Source: Bacteroidales bacterium
GTDB taxonomy: Bacteria > Bacteroidota > Bacteroidia > Bacteroidales > UBA932
Length of the DNA stretch: 61,986 bases
NCBI GenBank assembly: GCA_024398105.1
Contig: JAKSJP010000003.1
Coordinates: 83,780-145,765, forward strand
Direction: 5' to 3'
Shown one piece after another: positions 8,705 to 17,493 of the stretch. The translations under genes and the position numbers were made by a program. The notes under the pieces are model-generated. The model had not been told where the DNA came from, did not search any database, and saw nothing but the letters and a program-made list of their open reading frames with translations. Each line of letters begins with the position of its first letter. Position 1 is the first letter of the stretch.

Positions 8705-9496
8705 ATGACTCAGATAAAAAACAAGAACATACTCATCACCGGCGGTGCCTCAGGCATAGGCAAGATCATGACCCGCATCTGCCTTGAGAAAGGCGCCAGC
8801 AACGTAATCGTATGGGACCTCAACCCACAGGGCGCAGAGGAAGATGCCAGAGTGAAGGCCTACAAGGTCAACGTCGCAAAGCCGGAAGAGATTTCAGATA
8901 CCTACGCCAAGGTTAAGGCAGAGGTGGGACAGGTCGACATCCTCATCAACAATGCCGGAATCGTAAGGGGCAACAACACCTTCGACAAGCAGACTCCCCA
9001 GGACATCATGCTTTCGATGGACGTGAACGCCACAGCGCCTATGCTGGTTGCACAGGCCATGATGCCGGACATGGTCGCAAGAGACTCGGGCCATATCTGT
9101 AACATCGCCTCAGCGGCAGGCATGCTCGGCATCCCTAAGCTGTCAGTCTACTGCGCAAGCAAGTGGGCTGTAGTAGGCTGGACGGAATCCATGAACCTCG
9201 AGCTCATCCAGATGAAGAGCAATGTGAAGGCGACCGTCATCACCCCATACTTCATCAACACCGGAATGTTCGACGGAGTCAAGTCGAAGGTATTCCCTAT
9301 CCTTGACCCTGAGAAGACCTCCGCGAAGATCATCAGGGCCATCGAGAAGAACCGCAGGTTCAAGGGACTTCCTTTCACAGAGCACTTCATCAGGTTCTGC
9401 CAGGGAATCCTCCCGTACGCATTCCTCAACTGGTTTTTCGGCAAGGTATTCGGAGTATACGAGGTAATGGACCATTTCACAGGTAGGAAAGCATAA
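8705..9496 (+). CDS. Short-chain dehydrogenase/reductase, retinol/fatty-alcohol type
   Basis: 263 residues. The NAD(P)-binding motif TGGASGIG is at the N-terminus, NNAG follows in the middle, and the catalytic Ser plus YCASK are in place. The C-terminus carries a hydrophobic stretch (FCQGILPYAFLNWFFGKVFGVY), so the enzyme is probably membrane-associated like the RDH10/DHRS-type SDRs. The next gene, 13 bp away, is an aldehyde dehydrogenase with a similar hydrophobic tail. Inference: the pair may turn a lipid alcohol into an aldehyde and then an acid. The true substrate is unknown. Confidence 0.85.
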   Translation: MTQIKNKNILITGGASGIGKIMTRICLEKGASNVIVWDLNPQGAEEDARVKAYKVNVAKPEEISDTYAKVKAEVGQVDILINNAGIVRGNNTFDKQTPQDIMLSMDVNATAPMLVAQAMMPDMVARDSGHICNIASAAGMLGIPKLSVYCASKWAVVGWTESMNLELIQMKSNVKATVITPYFINTGMFDGVKSKVFPILDPEKTSAKIIRAIEKNRRFKGLPFTEHFIRFCQGILPYAFLNWFFGKVFGVYEVMDHFTGRKA

Positions 9497-9509
9497 GATA
9501 CGACAAGAT

Positions 9510-10889
9510 ATGGCAGCAGTAGAGAACACATCGGAAGAGAGGATACTCGAGATCCGCAGGAAGCAGGACAAGTTCTTCCGTGGCGGAGCGACCCTCAACG
9601 TTGAATTCAGGAAGAAGCAGCTCCTGGCCCTCGAAAGAGGTATCAGGAAGTGGGAGCGCGCCATAACCGACGCACTCTGGACAGACCTCCACAAGTCATA
9701 CGAGGAGGCCTACATGACCGAGATAAGCATCGTTCTCGCTGAGGTCAGGAACCACGCAAAGCATGTCGGAAGATGGGCGAAGCCACAGTGGAAGCCTACC
9801 CCGCTGAAGATGTTCCCGTCGACCAGCAGGATCGTGTCGGAGCCTTTGGGTACGGCGTTGATCGTGGCACCATGGAACTACCCTTTCCAGCTGCTCATCA
9901 ATCCGCTTGTCGGAGCCATCTCGGCCGGATGCACCGCTGTCCTCAAGCCTTCGCCATACGTACCTAACGTGTCCATGGCGATCGAGCAGATGATACGTGA
10001 CACCTTCGAGGAGGAGTACGTGGCCATAGTCCAGGGAAACCGTGAGGTGAACCAGACCCTCCTTGACCAGAGGTGGGACCTCATCTTCTTCACCGGAAGC
10101 CCTGTGCTCGGCAGGAAGGTCATGGAAGCAGCATCCAAGAACCTCACCCCTGTCGTACTCGAGCTCGGTGGCAAGAGCCCATGCATCGTGGACGAGAATG
10201 CCGACCTCAAGGTCGCAGCGAAGAGGATCGCCTGGGGAAAGAGCCTCAACGCAGGCCAGACCTGCATCGCCCCTGACTATCTCCTTCTCCACGAAAGCAT
10301 CAAGGACAAGTTCCTGGCAGAGCTTGAGAAGCAGTTCAGGTCTCTCCTTGGCAAGGAACCTCAGAAGAGCAGGCACTTCGTCAGGATAGTCCACGACAAG
10401 GCGTTCGACCGCCTCGAGAACTATCTCAAGGACGGAAGGATCGTATTCGGCGGCCAGAGAGACAAGAGCGACAGATATTTCGCTCCGACAGTGCTCGACA
10501 ACGTCAGCCCTGACGCTCCTGTCATGCAGGACGAGATCTTCGGACCTATCTTCCCTGTCCAGACGTTCAGGGACATCGCTCAGGCTATCAACTTCGTGAC
10601 ATACAGGGAGAAACCTCTCGCGCTCTACTACTTCGGAAAGAGAGGCGACGAAGTACTCCACTTCACCTCAGCCGGCGGAACATGCATCAATGACACGATC
10701 ATGCACATAGCCAACGAGAACGTTCCTTTCGGAGGCGTCGGAAACTCCGGAATGTCGGCTTACCACAACAAGCTGAGCTTCGATGCGTTCTCGCACTACA
10801 GGTCTGTCATCACGACTGGCACAAAGATTGATTTACCTTTCAGGTACATGCCGTACAGATTGTTCGGCTTTGTCAAGAAATTGTTGTAA
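9510..10889 (+). CDS. Aldehyde dehydrogenase (ALDH3-like, fatty-aldehyde type)
   Basis: 459 residues, the short ALDH3-like length. It oxidises an aldehyde to a carboxylate with NAD(P)+. The catalytic Glu is in LELGGKSPCIVDENADL and the catalytic Cys in NAGQTCIAPDYLL; PWNYPFQLLINPLVGAI and FFTGSPVLGRKV form the cofactor site. The C-terminus (LPFRYMPYRLFGFVKKLL) is hydrophobic and basic, like the membrane-anchored fatty aldehyde dehydrogenases. It sits between the SDR and a lipoprotein with gaps of 13 and 17 bp, so the three genes should be co-transcribed. Confidence 0.93.
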   Translation: MAAVENTSEERILEIRRKQDKFFRGGATLNVEFRKKQLLALERGIRKWERAITDALWTDLHKSYEEAYMTEISIVLAEVRNHAKHVGRWAKPQWKPTPLKMFPSTSRIVSEPLGTALIVAPWNYPFQLLINPLVGAISAGCTAVLKPSPYVPNVSMAIEQMIRDTFEEEYVAIVQGNREVNQTLLDQRWDLIFFTGSPVLGRKVMEAASKNLTPVVLELGGKSPCIVDENADLKVAAKRIAWGKSLNAGQTCIAPDYLLLHESIKDKFLAELEKQFRSLLGKEPQKSRHFVRIVHDKAFDRLENYLKDGRIVFGGQRDKSDRYFAPTVLDNVSPDAPVMQDEIFGPIFPVQTFRDIAQAINFVTYREKPLALYYFGKRGDEVLHFTSAGGTCINDTIMHIANENVPFGGVGNSGMSAYHNKLSFDAFSHYRSVITTGTKIDLPFRYMPYRLFGFVKKLL

Positions 10890-10906
10890 AACTAACCCTT
10901 ACTGAT

Positions 10907-12628
10907 ATGAAAAGCAGCAGATTATTTGCACTCGCAGCCCTCTGTGTGGCTGTCGTGCTCTCAGTTTCGTCCTGCAGGAAGACCCCTGGAAACAGAAGGC
11001 CTGAAGGTGGTGACGTACCTGGACCAGACAAGAAAGAATACGTTGACAACCCTAGCTGGAACCTGACGTATACCGGACGTGAGGTCGATGTCGACAAGGA
11101 CGGCACCACTCTTCTCGTCGACCCGGTCTACATGGCATCCAACGACAAGCTCAGCTACTTCATAGACCTCATCACTCTCGACGAGTATAAGAAAACCTAC
11201 AAGTCCAGCCCGGCCAGCTACATCGAAGGAAGCTTCAAGAACAACTTCGAGAAGGAATGGGTTGAATCAGGAGATTCACGTGCTTCATTCAACGTGCTTG
11301 ACGCGGGCGACGGAAGCTGGGTGGCAATCGCATACGAGATCACCAGCGACAACAAGCTCGGCAGCAAGTACTCTCTCTGCCAGTTCAAGACCAAGGCCGT
11401 CACGATGCGCCAGGACAAGTCCTATGAGCTCAGCTATTCACGCAAGACCGTGAACGGCGTAGTGGTCGACGTCATCAGTTCGAACGCCCATTCGGACTAT
11501 TCATACTACATCGACATCACCTATCCTGAGTTCCTTGAGGTCAACTACGGCGGCAACCCGGTTGAATGGATCAACGCAAGGCTCGACGACATCGCTGCCG
11601 GCCTGAATGAGGGTGACAACTTCAACTCTGTCCTCAGCTACGGCAACGACGCCATCAGCTTCGACAGGCTCCGCCATGGCGACTGGACCGCATACGCCTT
11701 CGGCTGCGACATCAACGGCAACCTTACCGGCAACTGGTCTAAGCTCGACTTCGACGTCGCCGAAGAGGCCGCAAGCGCAGACTTCAGGAAATGGCTCGGA
11801 ACATGGACCATCGGCGGCAAGGCAAACGACGGCAAGAGCTACAAGTTCTACACCATCAACATCAGAAGTGCTGAGAACAACATGTACTATTCTATCGAGG
11901 ACTGGGAGAACATCCGCGACTTCGTTTTCGAGACAGAATTCGACCCAGGCAACGGCAGCATGTGGTTCACAAGCCAGTTCCTCGGCAGCGATTACTACGA
12001 CGAGTACAAGAGCAAGGACAACGAAGACGGTGGCTACGACATCGCATTCGTAGGCAACATCGACATCGACGGTGAGATATTCTCACTCGACTATATCGAC
12101 GGTCAGTACGACATCGCACAGGCTAAGATCATCGACGACAAGAGAGCAGATGTCATCCCTGAATACGTGACCGTCAAGATCGACAAGCAGAACTTCACCG
12201 AGCAGTACTGCTCTATGCAGTACGTCGACTGGACATGGGACGGCTACATCGCAACCTACAACCAGACCATCCCTCTCCTCCCAATGACCATGACCAAGAT
12301 CGCCGGTCCAGACGGCACCAAGGCAAGTGTCAGCATGCCAAGGCCTGCTGCAAAGAAGGCCGCAGGTACATCTGAGAAGAAGGCTCAGACCAAGGCATCT
12401 TCAGTCGAGGTTGAGATTCCTGCCGCAAGACAGGCTGCAGGCACATCAGCTCTCCGCAACAGCGCGGTACGCGACAGTTCTGGCCGCAACAGCGCAGGCC
12501 GCAGCAGTTCTGGCCACAGCAGCGCGACTGCTGTCACAAAGAGCACCAGCAGCGTCCTCGACGTCAGCATCCCTGGCGCACCAAGAAATGCAGTCAAGAT
12601 CAGCGGAAACGAAGCTCGCCACAAGTAA
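10907..12628 (+). CDS. Large lipoprotein of unknown function with Ser/Ala/Arg-rich tail
   Basis: 573 residues. The N-terminus LFALAALCVAVVLSVSSC is a signal peptide with a lipobox, and RKTPGNRRPEGG follows the cysteine. The body is acidic and aromatic (many D, Y, W), with two similar blocks around YFIDLITLDEYKK and YYIDITYPEFLEV, each followed by a Leu/Asp-rich segment. This suggests a tandem duplicated domain. The last ~100 residues are low-complexity: KKAAGTSEKKAQTK, then repeats of the type NSAGRSSSGHSSA. I do not recognise the family. As third gene of the SDR-ALDH operon it is probably surface- or periplasm-facing, but no functional link is visible. Confidence 0.6.
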   Translation: MKSSRLFALAALCVAVVLSVSSCRKTPGNRRPEGGDVPGPDKKEYVDNPSWNLTYTGREVDVDKDGTTLLVDPVYMASNDKLSYFIDLITLDEYKKTYKSSPASYIEGSFKNNFEKEWVESGDSRASFNVLDAGDGSWVAIAYEITSDNKLGSKYSLCQFKTKAVTMRQDKSYELSYSRKTVNGVVVDVISSNAHSDYSYYIDITYPEFLEVNYGGNPVEWINARLDDIAAGLNEGDNFNSVLSYGNDAISFDRLRHGDWTAYAFGCDINGNLTGNWSKLDFDVAEEAASADFRKWLGTWTIGGKANDGKSYKFYTINIRSAENNMYYSIEDWENIRDFVFETEFDPGNGSMWFTSQFLGSDYYDEYKSKDNEDGGYDIAFVGNIDIDGEIFSLDYIDGQYDIAQAKIIDDKRADVIPEYVTVKIDKQNFTEQYCSMQYVDWTWDGYIATYNQTIPLLPMTMTKIAGPDGTKASVSMPRPAAKKAAGTSEKKAQTKASSVEVEIPAARQAAGTSALRNSAVRDSSGRNSAGRSSSGHSSATAVTKSTSSVLDVSIPGAPRNAVKISGNEARHK

Positions 12629-12716
12629 TTCTGCTCCCTACAGATAGCGCCGTGCCACACAGGTAACGCCGTGCCTGCAGAGATGACTGAAAACCAGTCG
12701 GAGCAAGACATAACGC

Positions 12717-12748
12717 ATAAGAGGATGACCGTTGGGTCATCCTCTTAT
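12717..12748 (+). terminator. Terminator of the SDR-ALDH-lipoprotein operon
   Basis: The stem ATAAGAGGATGACC pairs with GGTCATCCTCTTAT around a short loop. No long T-run follows the stem, but its position after the operon and its GGATGAC core, shared with the fabZ terminator, support the call. Confidence 0.65.
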
Positions 12749-12787
12749 AGTTATGTTCCCCAACTTTTAGTTATGTTCCCCAACTTT
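12748..12787 (+). repeat. 20-bp unit repeated twice in tandem
   Basis: TAGTTATGTTCCCCAACTTT occurs twice head to tail with no mismatch, directly after the terminator stem. Confidence 0.9.
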
Positions 12788-12936
12788 TGCAAAACGGAGT
12801 GCACGGAGAGACTAATCCTGTGCATTAGGTGGCACATTGGCATGCACTCCTGGCACCGTCAGGCCTATGAGTGCATCCTAATCGCCCTTCTAGGGCCTTG
12901 AAATAATGGTCGTCATGCACTCCGATTTGCAAAAGT
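12783..12936. repeat. 154-bp segment bounded by 23-bp imperfect inverted repeats
   Basis: The left end (12783-12805) and right end (12914-12936) are complementary with about two mismatches; both carry TTTGCAAAA-like sequence plus GGAGTGCA/TGCACTCC. Two further GCACTCC or GAGTGCA phrases lie inside (about 12843 and 12869), so the segment could fold into a nested structure. No ORF is supported. It resembles a miniature inverted-repeat element, but only one copy is in this window. Confidence 0.6.
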
Positions 12937-13082
12937 CAGTTGAGTCACCGACCGGCAAATGCATGTCGCCTTAACCATCGGCAAAACAGCTGGCAGTCTC
13001 CCCAATCGGCAAGAAGCCAGCTGACAGCTGCTTTACCGCCCTCCAACGACCGGGCGAATGTCTCCAAGGGTCGAGCGGATGG

Positions 13083-13190
13083 CTCCTCCGGGAGACCCAT
13101 GGCCACCCTCGGCCATGTCAGAGGGAGGGGCCCGCAAGCGCAGCGCAGTGGGAGGGATGGAGCGCGCAGCGCGGAAGGTCTCCGGAGGAG
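13083..13190. repeat. 108-bp intergenic repeat, copy 2 (inverted relative to copy 1)
   Basis: Reverse complement of 4891-4998 with about three substitutions over 108 bp. Both ends are the 13-14 bp inverted repeat CTCCTCCGGGAGAC / GTCTCCGGAGGAG. The outer GGCGGTAGGCGG arms of copy 1 are absent here, which defines the 108-bp core as the shared unit. Confidence 0.85.
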
Positions 13191-13344
13191 AGCAGCCGAT
13201 CGAACGGAGGATGTAAGACGCCGGGCCGCCGACCGGCCGGAGGAGGGCGCCACCAGTCAGCCACCCGGCAGGAAAATGCAAGGCACTGCTCGGCGGACGT
13301 AAGGCACAGCCATCAGCCCGCTCGAAGCATGCGAGACAAAAGCA

Positions 13345-13378
13345 AGAGAGGACGGCCGCAAAGCCATCCTCTCTCTTT
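13345..13378. terminator. Hairpin before the beta-galactosidase 3' end
   Basis: AGAGAGGA(C)GGC pairs with GCC(A)TCCTCTCT around CGCAAA, followed by CTCTTTAT on the plus strand. Its position between convergent genes fits a terminator, although the T-tract is weak on both strands. Confidence 0.5.
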
Positions 13379-13470
13379 ATGTTCAGGTCCAGCGCATGAT
13401 TGGGGGCCGTGCCATTGCTTGGGCTATGCCATTGCTTGGGGCCCGTGTCTTGCTTGAACCTCTCGCACCA

Positions 13471-16400
13471 CTACCTCAACGGAGTGATGGTGATAGTTCT
13501 CTGGTAGCCCATAGGATATGCCCTGTAAGCGTCGAAGATCGAACGTGCGGTACAGCCTACGCCACTTGTAGCATAGTCGAGGTTGAGGGTGATGTCACCG
13601 CTCTTCTCGAGCTGGTACTGATACATAGCCTTGGTAAGGTTCTCAGTGGTGAATGGGTAAGCGTTGAATGCGAACGGCTCATTCATCCTGAACTCGAGAC
13701 CCTTTCCGCTGTCGTCGGTGAATCTTACCCAGCGGTTGTCCATTCTCAGACCGTAGTCCTCAGGGACAAGGTAAGGCTCGTACATTCCTTCGACTGTATC
13801 CTTGTAGATACCCATACGGTAGCCTGTCTTCCTGTCCGGATAAGAAGCCTGAGGGCCTCTTCCATACCACTCGACGTTGCCGAGAGCCTCGTTGATCGAC
13901 ATGGTCACACCGATTCTAGGGAGCCATGCAGGCATGTCACCCTGAGGGTTGAGGAGATGCTGTACGGTGATGGTACCGTCACCATCGATCTTGTATGAGT
14001 AGCAGCTCTCGATTCCGACGTTGGTACGTCCGGTGATGTATGCGTCGAGCTGTCTTTCGACTGCAGCGCCGAAGAGGGCGTATTCCCTTACATCAACGTA
14101 TACTGAGCCGTCCACTGCACGTGCCTTTACAGATACCGGCTTGTAACCTACCTTGTCAAGACCTGCAGAATAGAAGATCGTAGCGACAGTGGTGCTGTGT
14201 CCGATGGCGCCGAATCCTGGCTTGTTATTGAGGATGGCAGCGCGTGAAGGCTGGTTGTTCCAACCGTCCACCTCATTTGCGAGAGGAGCTCTCCATACGT
14301 TGAGCTTGATAGGAGCTGTGAGTACCTCACGGCCGTCGATCTGCATGCCGCAGAGCTCTCCGCTGACTGCGTCGAAGGTATAGGTGAAGCCTGCGCCCTT
14401 TGCGAGGATCTTGCCGTCGGCCTGCTCCATCACGACATTGCCTGAAGGCTTAGCAGGAGCTGCGGCAGGAACGTTCCAGTCAGAAAGCTCGAACTGCTCC
14501 CATGCGACCTCATGTCCCTTCTTAGCCCAGATCTCGTCCTTTGCGAGGACTGTGCTGATGTTGAGTCTGTACTCCTTGCCGGCCTCGATGGCAGGCTTGG
14601 TGTAAGGAATCTTGTATGCCTTTGTCTGGAGAGGATCGATGTCGAGGTTCAGGGTACCTGAAGCAACGACCTTGTCGTCGGCAGTGATGGTCCATGTAGT
14701 GTTGTATGCAGATGCATTGACGAATGCGAGGTGGTTCCAGATCTCGATGGAACCAGTCCTTGAATCAAGAAGAGTATAGGTGAAAGGCTGTGTACTCTTC
14801 TTCATCTGGTACATCTCAGGCTGGATAGTCCTGTCTGGCCAGATGCTTCCGTATGTACGCATGCCAAGACCCCATGTGTAGAAGGTACCCTCGTTGGTCT
14901 CCTTCTCGAAGTCGAGCCAGAGAGCTGACTTAGCAGGATCGAAGCCCATGTCAGGTGTCACTGCGTCAGCGAAGATTCCGACATTGTCGATAAGGGCGTC
15001 AGCGATGAACTCGTTGGTGTCCTGACCGTTCTTCTCGGCGTCACGGCCGATGCAGACAGGAAGAGGAAGATTCCTGATGTAGCCTGTGAGAGGCTGGCTT
15101 GCCACTTCCTTTGAGTCGATGTAGATAGACATCTTCTCTGAGTCATATACAGCAGTGACGTTGTGCCACTTGCCCTCCCAGTCTGAAGGAAGTTCGCCTG
15201 TAAGGGTAGTCTTGGTTCCGTTGTCGATGTAGAAGATGATCTGGTCAGCGCCCATCTGCCTGAGGCCGAACTGGTTGTTACCCTTGGTGATCATATAGCC
15301 ACCGCTCTTGTTGTTCTTGCGAGGGAGGATGTCAAGGGTGAGGGTAAGCTTGTTGCCGCTGATCTCGACATTCCTGCCACGATAGACCTCTACCCACTGG
15401 TCACGCATGCCAAGGTCGATGGCGAGGCCGGTCTTGCCCTTGACGAGCTTAGCCTTGCCCATGATATTGGCCTTGGTAGAATATGGAGACTTGTCCTCGA
15501 GGGTCCTTACAGGCTCCTCGATACCTGGACTTACGAAATCCCATACAGCACCGCCGAGGAGAGAAGGATGCTCGTAGATCTCTCTCCAGAATTCATCGAA
15601 CGCACCGCCACCGTTGCCGGCTACAGAGAGATACTCATCCATGAATGAAGGTCTCTTGTCGGTAAGGTCCATGCCGTAAGAAAGCTCGTGCTCGATAGGG
15701 ATAGGATATCTTGGGCCTACGATGTCCTCTGCGGCGTGCTTGGCAGCATTGCCACCATACATCCAGAAGCGTGTAGGATCGTACTTGCGTCCTTCATTGA
15801 CTACTTCACCGATGTTCGGACCTTCGCCGGACTCGTTACCCGCGCTCCAGAAGAGCACACATGCATGGTTGCGGTCACGGAGCACCATCTGGCGGACTCT
15901 TTCCTGGTACATAGGAATGAACTCAGGCATATATGACACCCACTCGGTAGCATGAGCCTCGACACCGGCCTCGTCGATGATATAGAGACCATATTCGTCG
16001 GCGAGGTCAAGATACTCGTTGACAGGTGGATAGTGGGAAGTCCTGACTCCGTTGAAGCCGAACTGCTTGAGGATCTCCATATCCTTCCTGACAGTTGCCT
16101 CATCCATGGCGTGTCCAAGGGTAGGATGCTGCATGTGAGAACACTGAGCGTTCACCTTGATAGGCTGACCGTTGAGATAGAACACACCGTCCTTGATCTC
16201 GGTCTTCTTGAAGCCCATCTTCTTGACCATGCTGTCCACAACCTTTCCGGAAGCATCCTTGAGGGTCATGGTAAGTGTATAAAGTTCAGGAGTCTCGGCT
16301 GTCCACTTGAGAGGAGAGGCGACCTTGGTACGGAAATGTACCGAATTGGTGCTGCCTGCAGCTACAGAAATGCCGGTCTTGTCCATGGTAGCCACGACCT

Positions 16401-17313
16401 TGCCGTCCTTGGAGATCTCAGCTGTGAGGACAGCACCGTCAGCTGCGCTGGTGAATGACCTTACATCAACTGTGAGATCCACGTTGGAATCCTTGAAGCT
16501 GCTGTCGAAGTCTGTGATCACCTGGTAATCCCAGATCCTGGTGTCAGGGCTCGCGAATACGGTAACGTCGTCGAAGATACCTGCAAGTCTCCAATAGTCC
16601 TGGCCCTCGAGGTAATAGCCGTCACTGTACTTGAGGACGAGCACGGCGAGGGTGTTCTTGCCTGGCTTGACGTATTTTGTGATATTGTATTCAGAAGGCT
16701 CCTGTGCGCCCTCGTTGTAACCGACCTGCTGGCCGTTCACCCAAACGAAAGATGCAGAAGCGACCTTCTCGAAGCGAAGGAAGATCTGGTCACCCTTCCA
16801 TGAAGAAGGAATGTTGAATGAAGTCCTGTATGCACCGGTAGGGTTGTACTCCATAGGAACCTCAGGAGGTGTGACTGCGTAAGGGTTCACAGGTGCGGTA
16901 CGGTTGCCGCCCGGGAACATTCTTCCTCCCCTTGCCTTTGCCATCGCATCCCTTGCGGCCTGAGGTGTATTGGTAGGCCAAGGTGCTGACACGTTACGGA
17001 ATACAGCCTGGCCGAAGCCCTGCATCTCCCAGTTGGAAGGAACGACGATGTCTGACCATTTGCGGTCATTGAATGAAGGATTGAAGAAATCCTGAGGAAC
17101 ATCGTAAGGGCTCTCGTTGTAGAGGAACTTCCAAGTTCCGTTGAGAGACACGTTCCTGGCAGGGATATGGAATGCTCTTCCTTCCTCCTGACCTTCACCG
17201 AATACCTCAAGATTCTCTACGTAGTAAGGCAGGTTCTTGAGATAGGACTTGTCCTGTGCTCCGGAGCTGAGACATGCCAGCAGCAGGAGCGAGATGAAAA
17301 ATCTGGTTCTCAT
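13471..17313 (-). CDS. Secreted GH2 beta-galactosidase with an inserted LamG-like domain
   Basis: 1280 residues with signal peptide MRTRFFISLLLLACLSSGAQ. It should hydrolyse terminal beta-galactosides in the periplasm. Order: GH2 sugar-binding domain (about 55-260, ending WRLAGIFDDV), Ig-like domain (270-370), TIM barrel (375-600) with acid/base Glu494 (FWSAGNESGEG) and nucleophile Glu560 (PSFMDEY), an inserted concanavalin/LamG-like module (about 610-820, HNVTAVYDSEKMSIYIDSKE), another Ig-like part, and the beta-gal small-chain domain from about 985. A 50-residue insert (110-158, rich in P, G and A) interrupts the N-terminal domain. The LamG insert is unusual and may bind substrate. It is not in a SusC/D operon, and the next gene is divergent. 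Confidence 0.92.
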   Translation of the reverse strand: MRTRFFISLLLLACLSSGAQDKSYLKNLPYYVENLEVFGEGQEEGRAFHIPARNVSLNGTWKFLYNESPYDVPQDFFNPSFNDRKWSDIVVPSNWEMQGFGQAVFRNVSAPWPTNTPQAARDAMAKARGGRMFPGGNRTAPVNPYAVTPPEVPMEYNPTGAYRTSFNIPSSWKGDQIFLRFEKVASASFVWVNGQQVGYNEGAQEPSEYNITKYVKPGKNTLAVLVLKYSDGYYLEGQDYWRLAGIFDDVTVFASPDTRIWDYQVITDFDSSFKDSNVDLTVDVRSFTSAADGAVLTAEISKDGKVVATMDKTGISVAAGSTNSVHFRTKVASPLKWTAETPELYTLTMTLKDASGKVVDSMVKKMGFKKTEIKDGVFYLNGQPIKVNAQCSHMQHPTLGHAMDEATVRKDMEILKQFGFNGVRTSHYPPVNEYLDLADEYGLYIIDEAGVEAHATEWVSYMPEFIPMYQERVRQMVLRDRNHACVLFWSAGNESGEGPNIGEVVNEGRKYDPTRFWMYGGNAAKHAAEDIVGPRYPIPIEHELSYGMDLTDKRPSFMDEYLSVAGNGGGAFDEFWREIYEHPSLLGGAVWDFVSPGIEEPVRTLEDKSPYSTKANIMGKAKLVKGKTGLAIDLGMRDQWVEVYRGRNVEISGNKLTLTLDILPRKNNKSGGYMITKGNNQFGLRQMGADQIIFYIDNGTKTTLTGELPSDWEGKWHNVTAVYDSEKMSIYIDSKEVASQPLTGYIRNLPLPVCIGRDAEKNGQDTNEFIADALIDNVGIFADAVTPDMGFDPAKSALWLDFEKETNEGTFYTWGLGMRTYGSIWPDRTIQPEMYQMKKSTQPFTYTLLDSRTGSIEIWNHLAFVNASAYNTTWTITADDKVVASGTLNLDIDPLQTKAYKIPYTKPAIEAGKEYRLNISTVLAKDEIWAKKGHEVAWEQFELSDWNVPAAAPAKPSGNVVMEQADGKILAKGAGFTYTFDAVSGELCGMQIDGREVLTAPIKLNVWRAPLANEVDGWNNQPSRAAILNNKPGFGAIGHSTTVATIFYSAGLDKVGYKPVSVKARAVDGSVYVDVREYALFGAAVERQLDAYITGRTNVGIESCYSYKIDGDGTITVQHLLNPQGDMPAWLPRIGVTMSINEALGNVEWYGRGPQASYPDRKTGYRMGIYKDTVEGMYEPYLVPEDYGLRMDNRWVRFTDDSGKGLEFRMNEPFAFNAYPFTTENLTKAMYQYQLEKSGDITLNLDYATSGVGCTARSIFDAYRAYPMGYQRTITITPLR

Positions 17314-17493
17314 TATAAAATATACTTTGTAAAATATTATTCCTGACGGGTATAACCCTTAAAGTTAATGACTTTACATCGGAGACCATAATATTTATTG
17401 GAATTATTCTACGTGTTGTCACAATATTCACAAGCAATGGTTATAAATCATAACCCATCTTGGAAATGAAAAAGGGAATAGGTACATTTGGGC

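Larger units (their letters stand above)
12629..13470. other. Repeat-rich intergenic region (842 bp), no credible gene
   Basis: Lies between the convergent lipoprotein and beta-galactosidase genes. In order it holds a terminator, a 20-bp tandem duplication, a 154-bp segment bounded by inverted repeats, copy 2 of the 108-bp repeat, another hairpin, and a partial duplication of GCCATTGCTTGGG near 13417-13440. Short phrases such as ATCGGCAA recur around 12977-13010. Frames through it have compositions unlike the neighbouring genes. Confidence 0.7.

Noticed and set aside
12940-13302. Open frame of about 120 codons in the repeat-rich gap
   Set aside because: It runs through the 108-bp repeat and has a codon and residue mix (Arg, Ser, Pro) unlike any neighbour; the same frame is not kept in copy 1.
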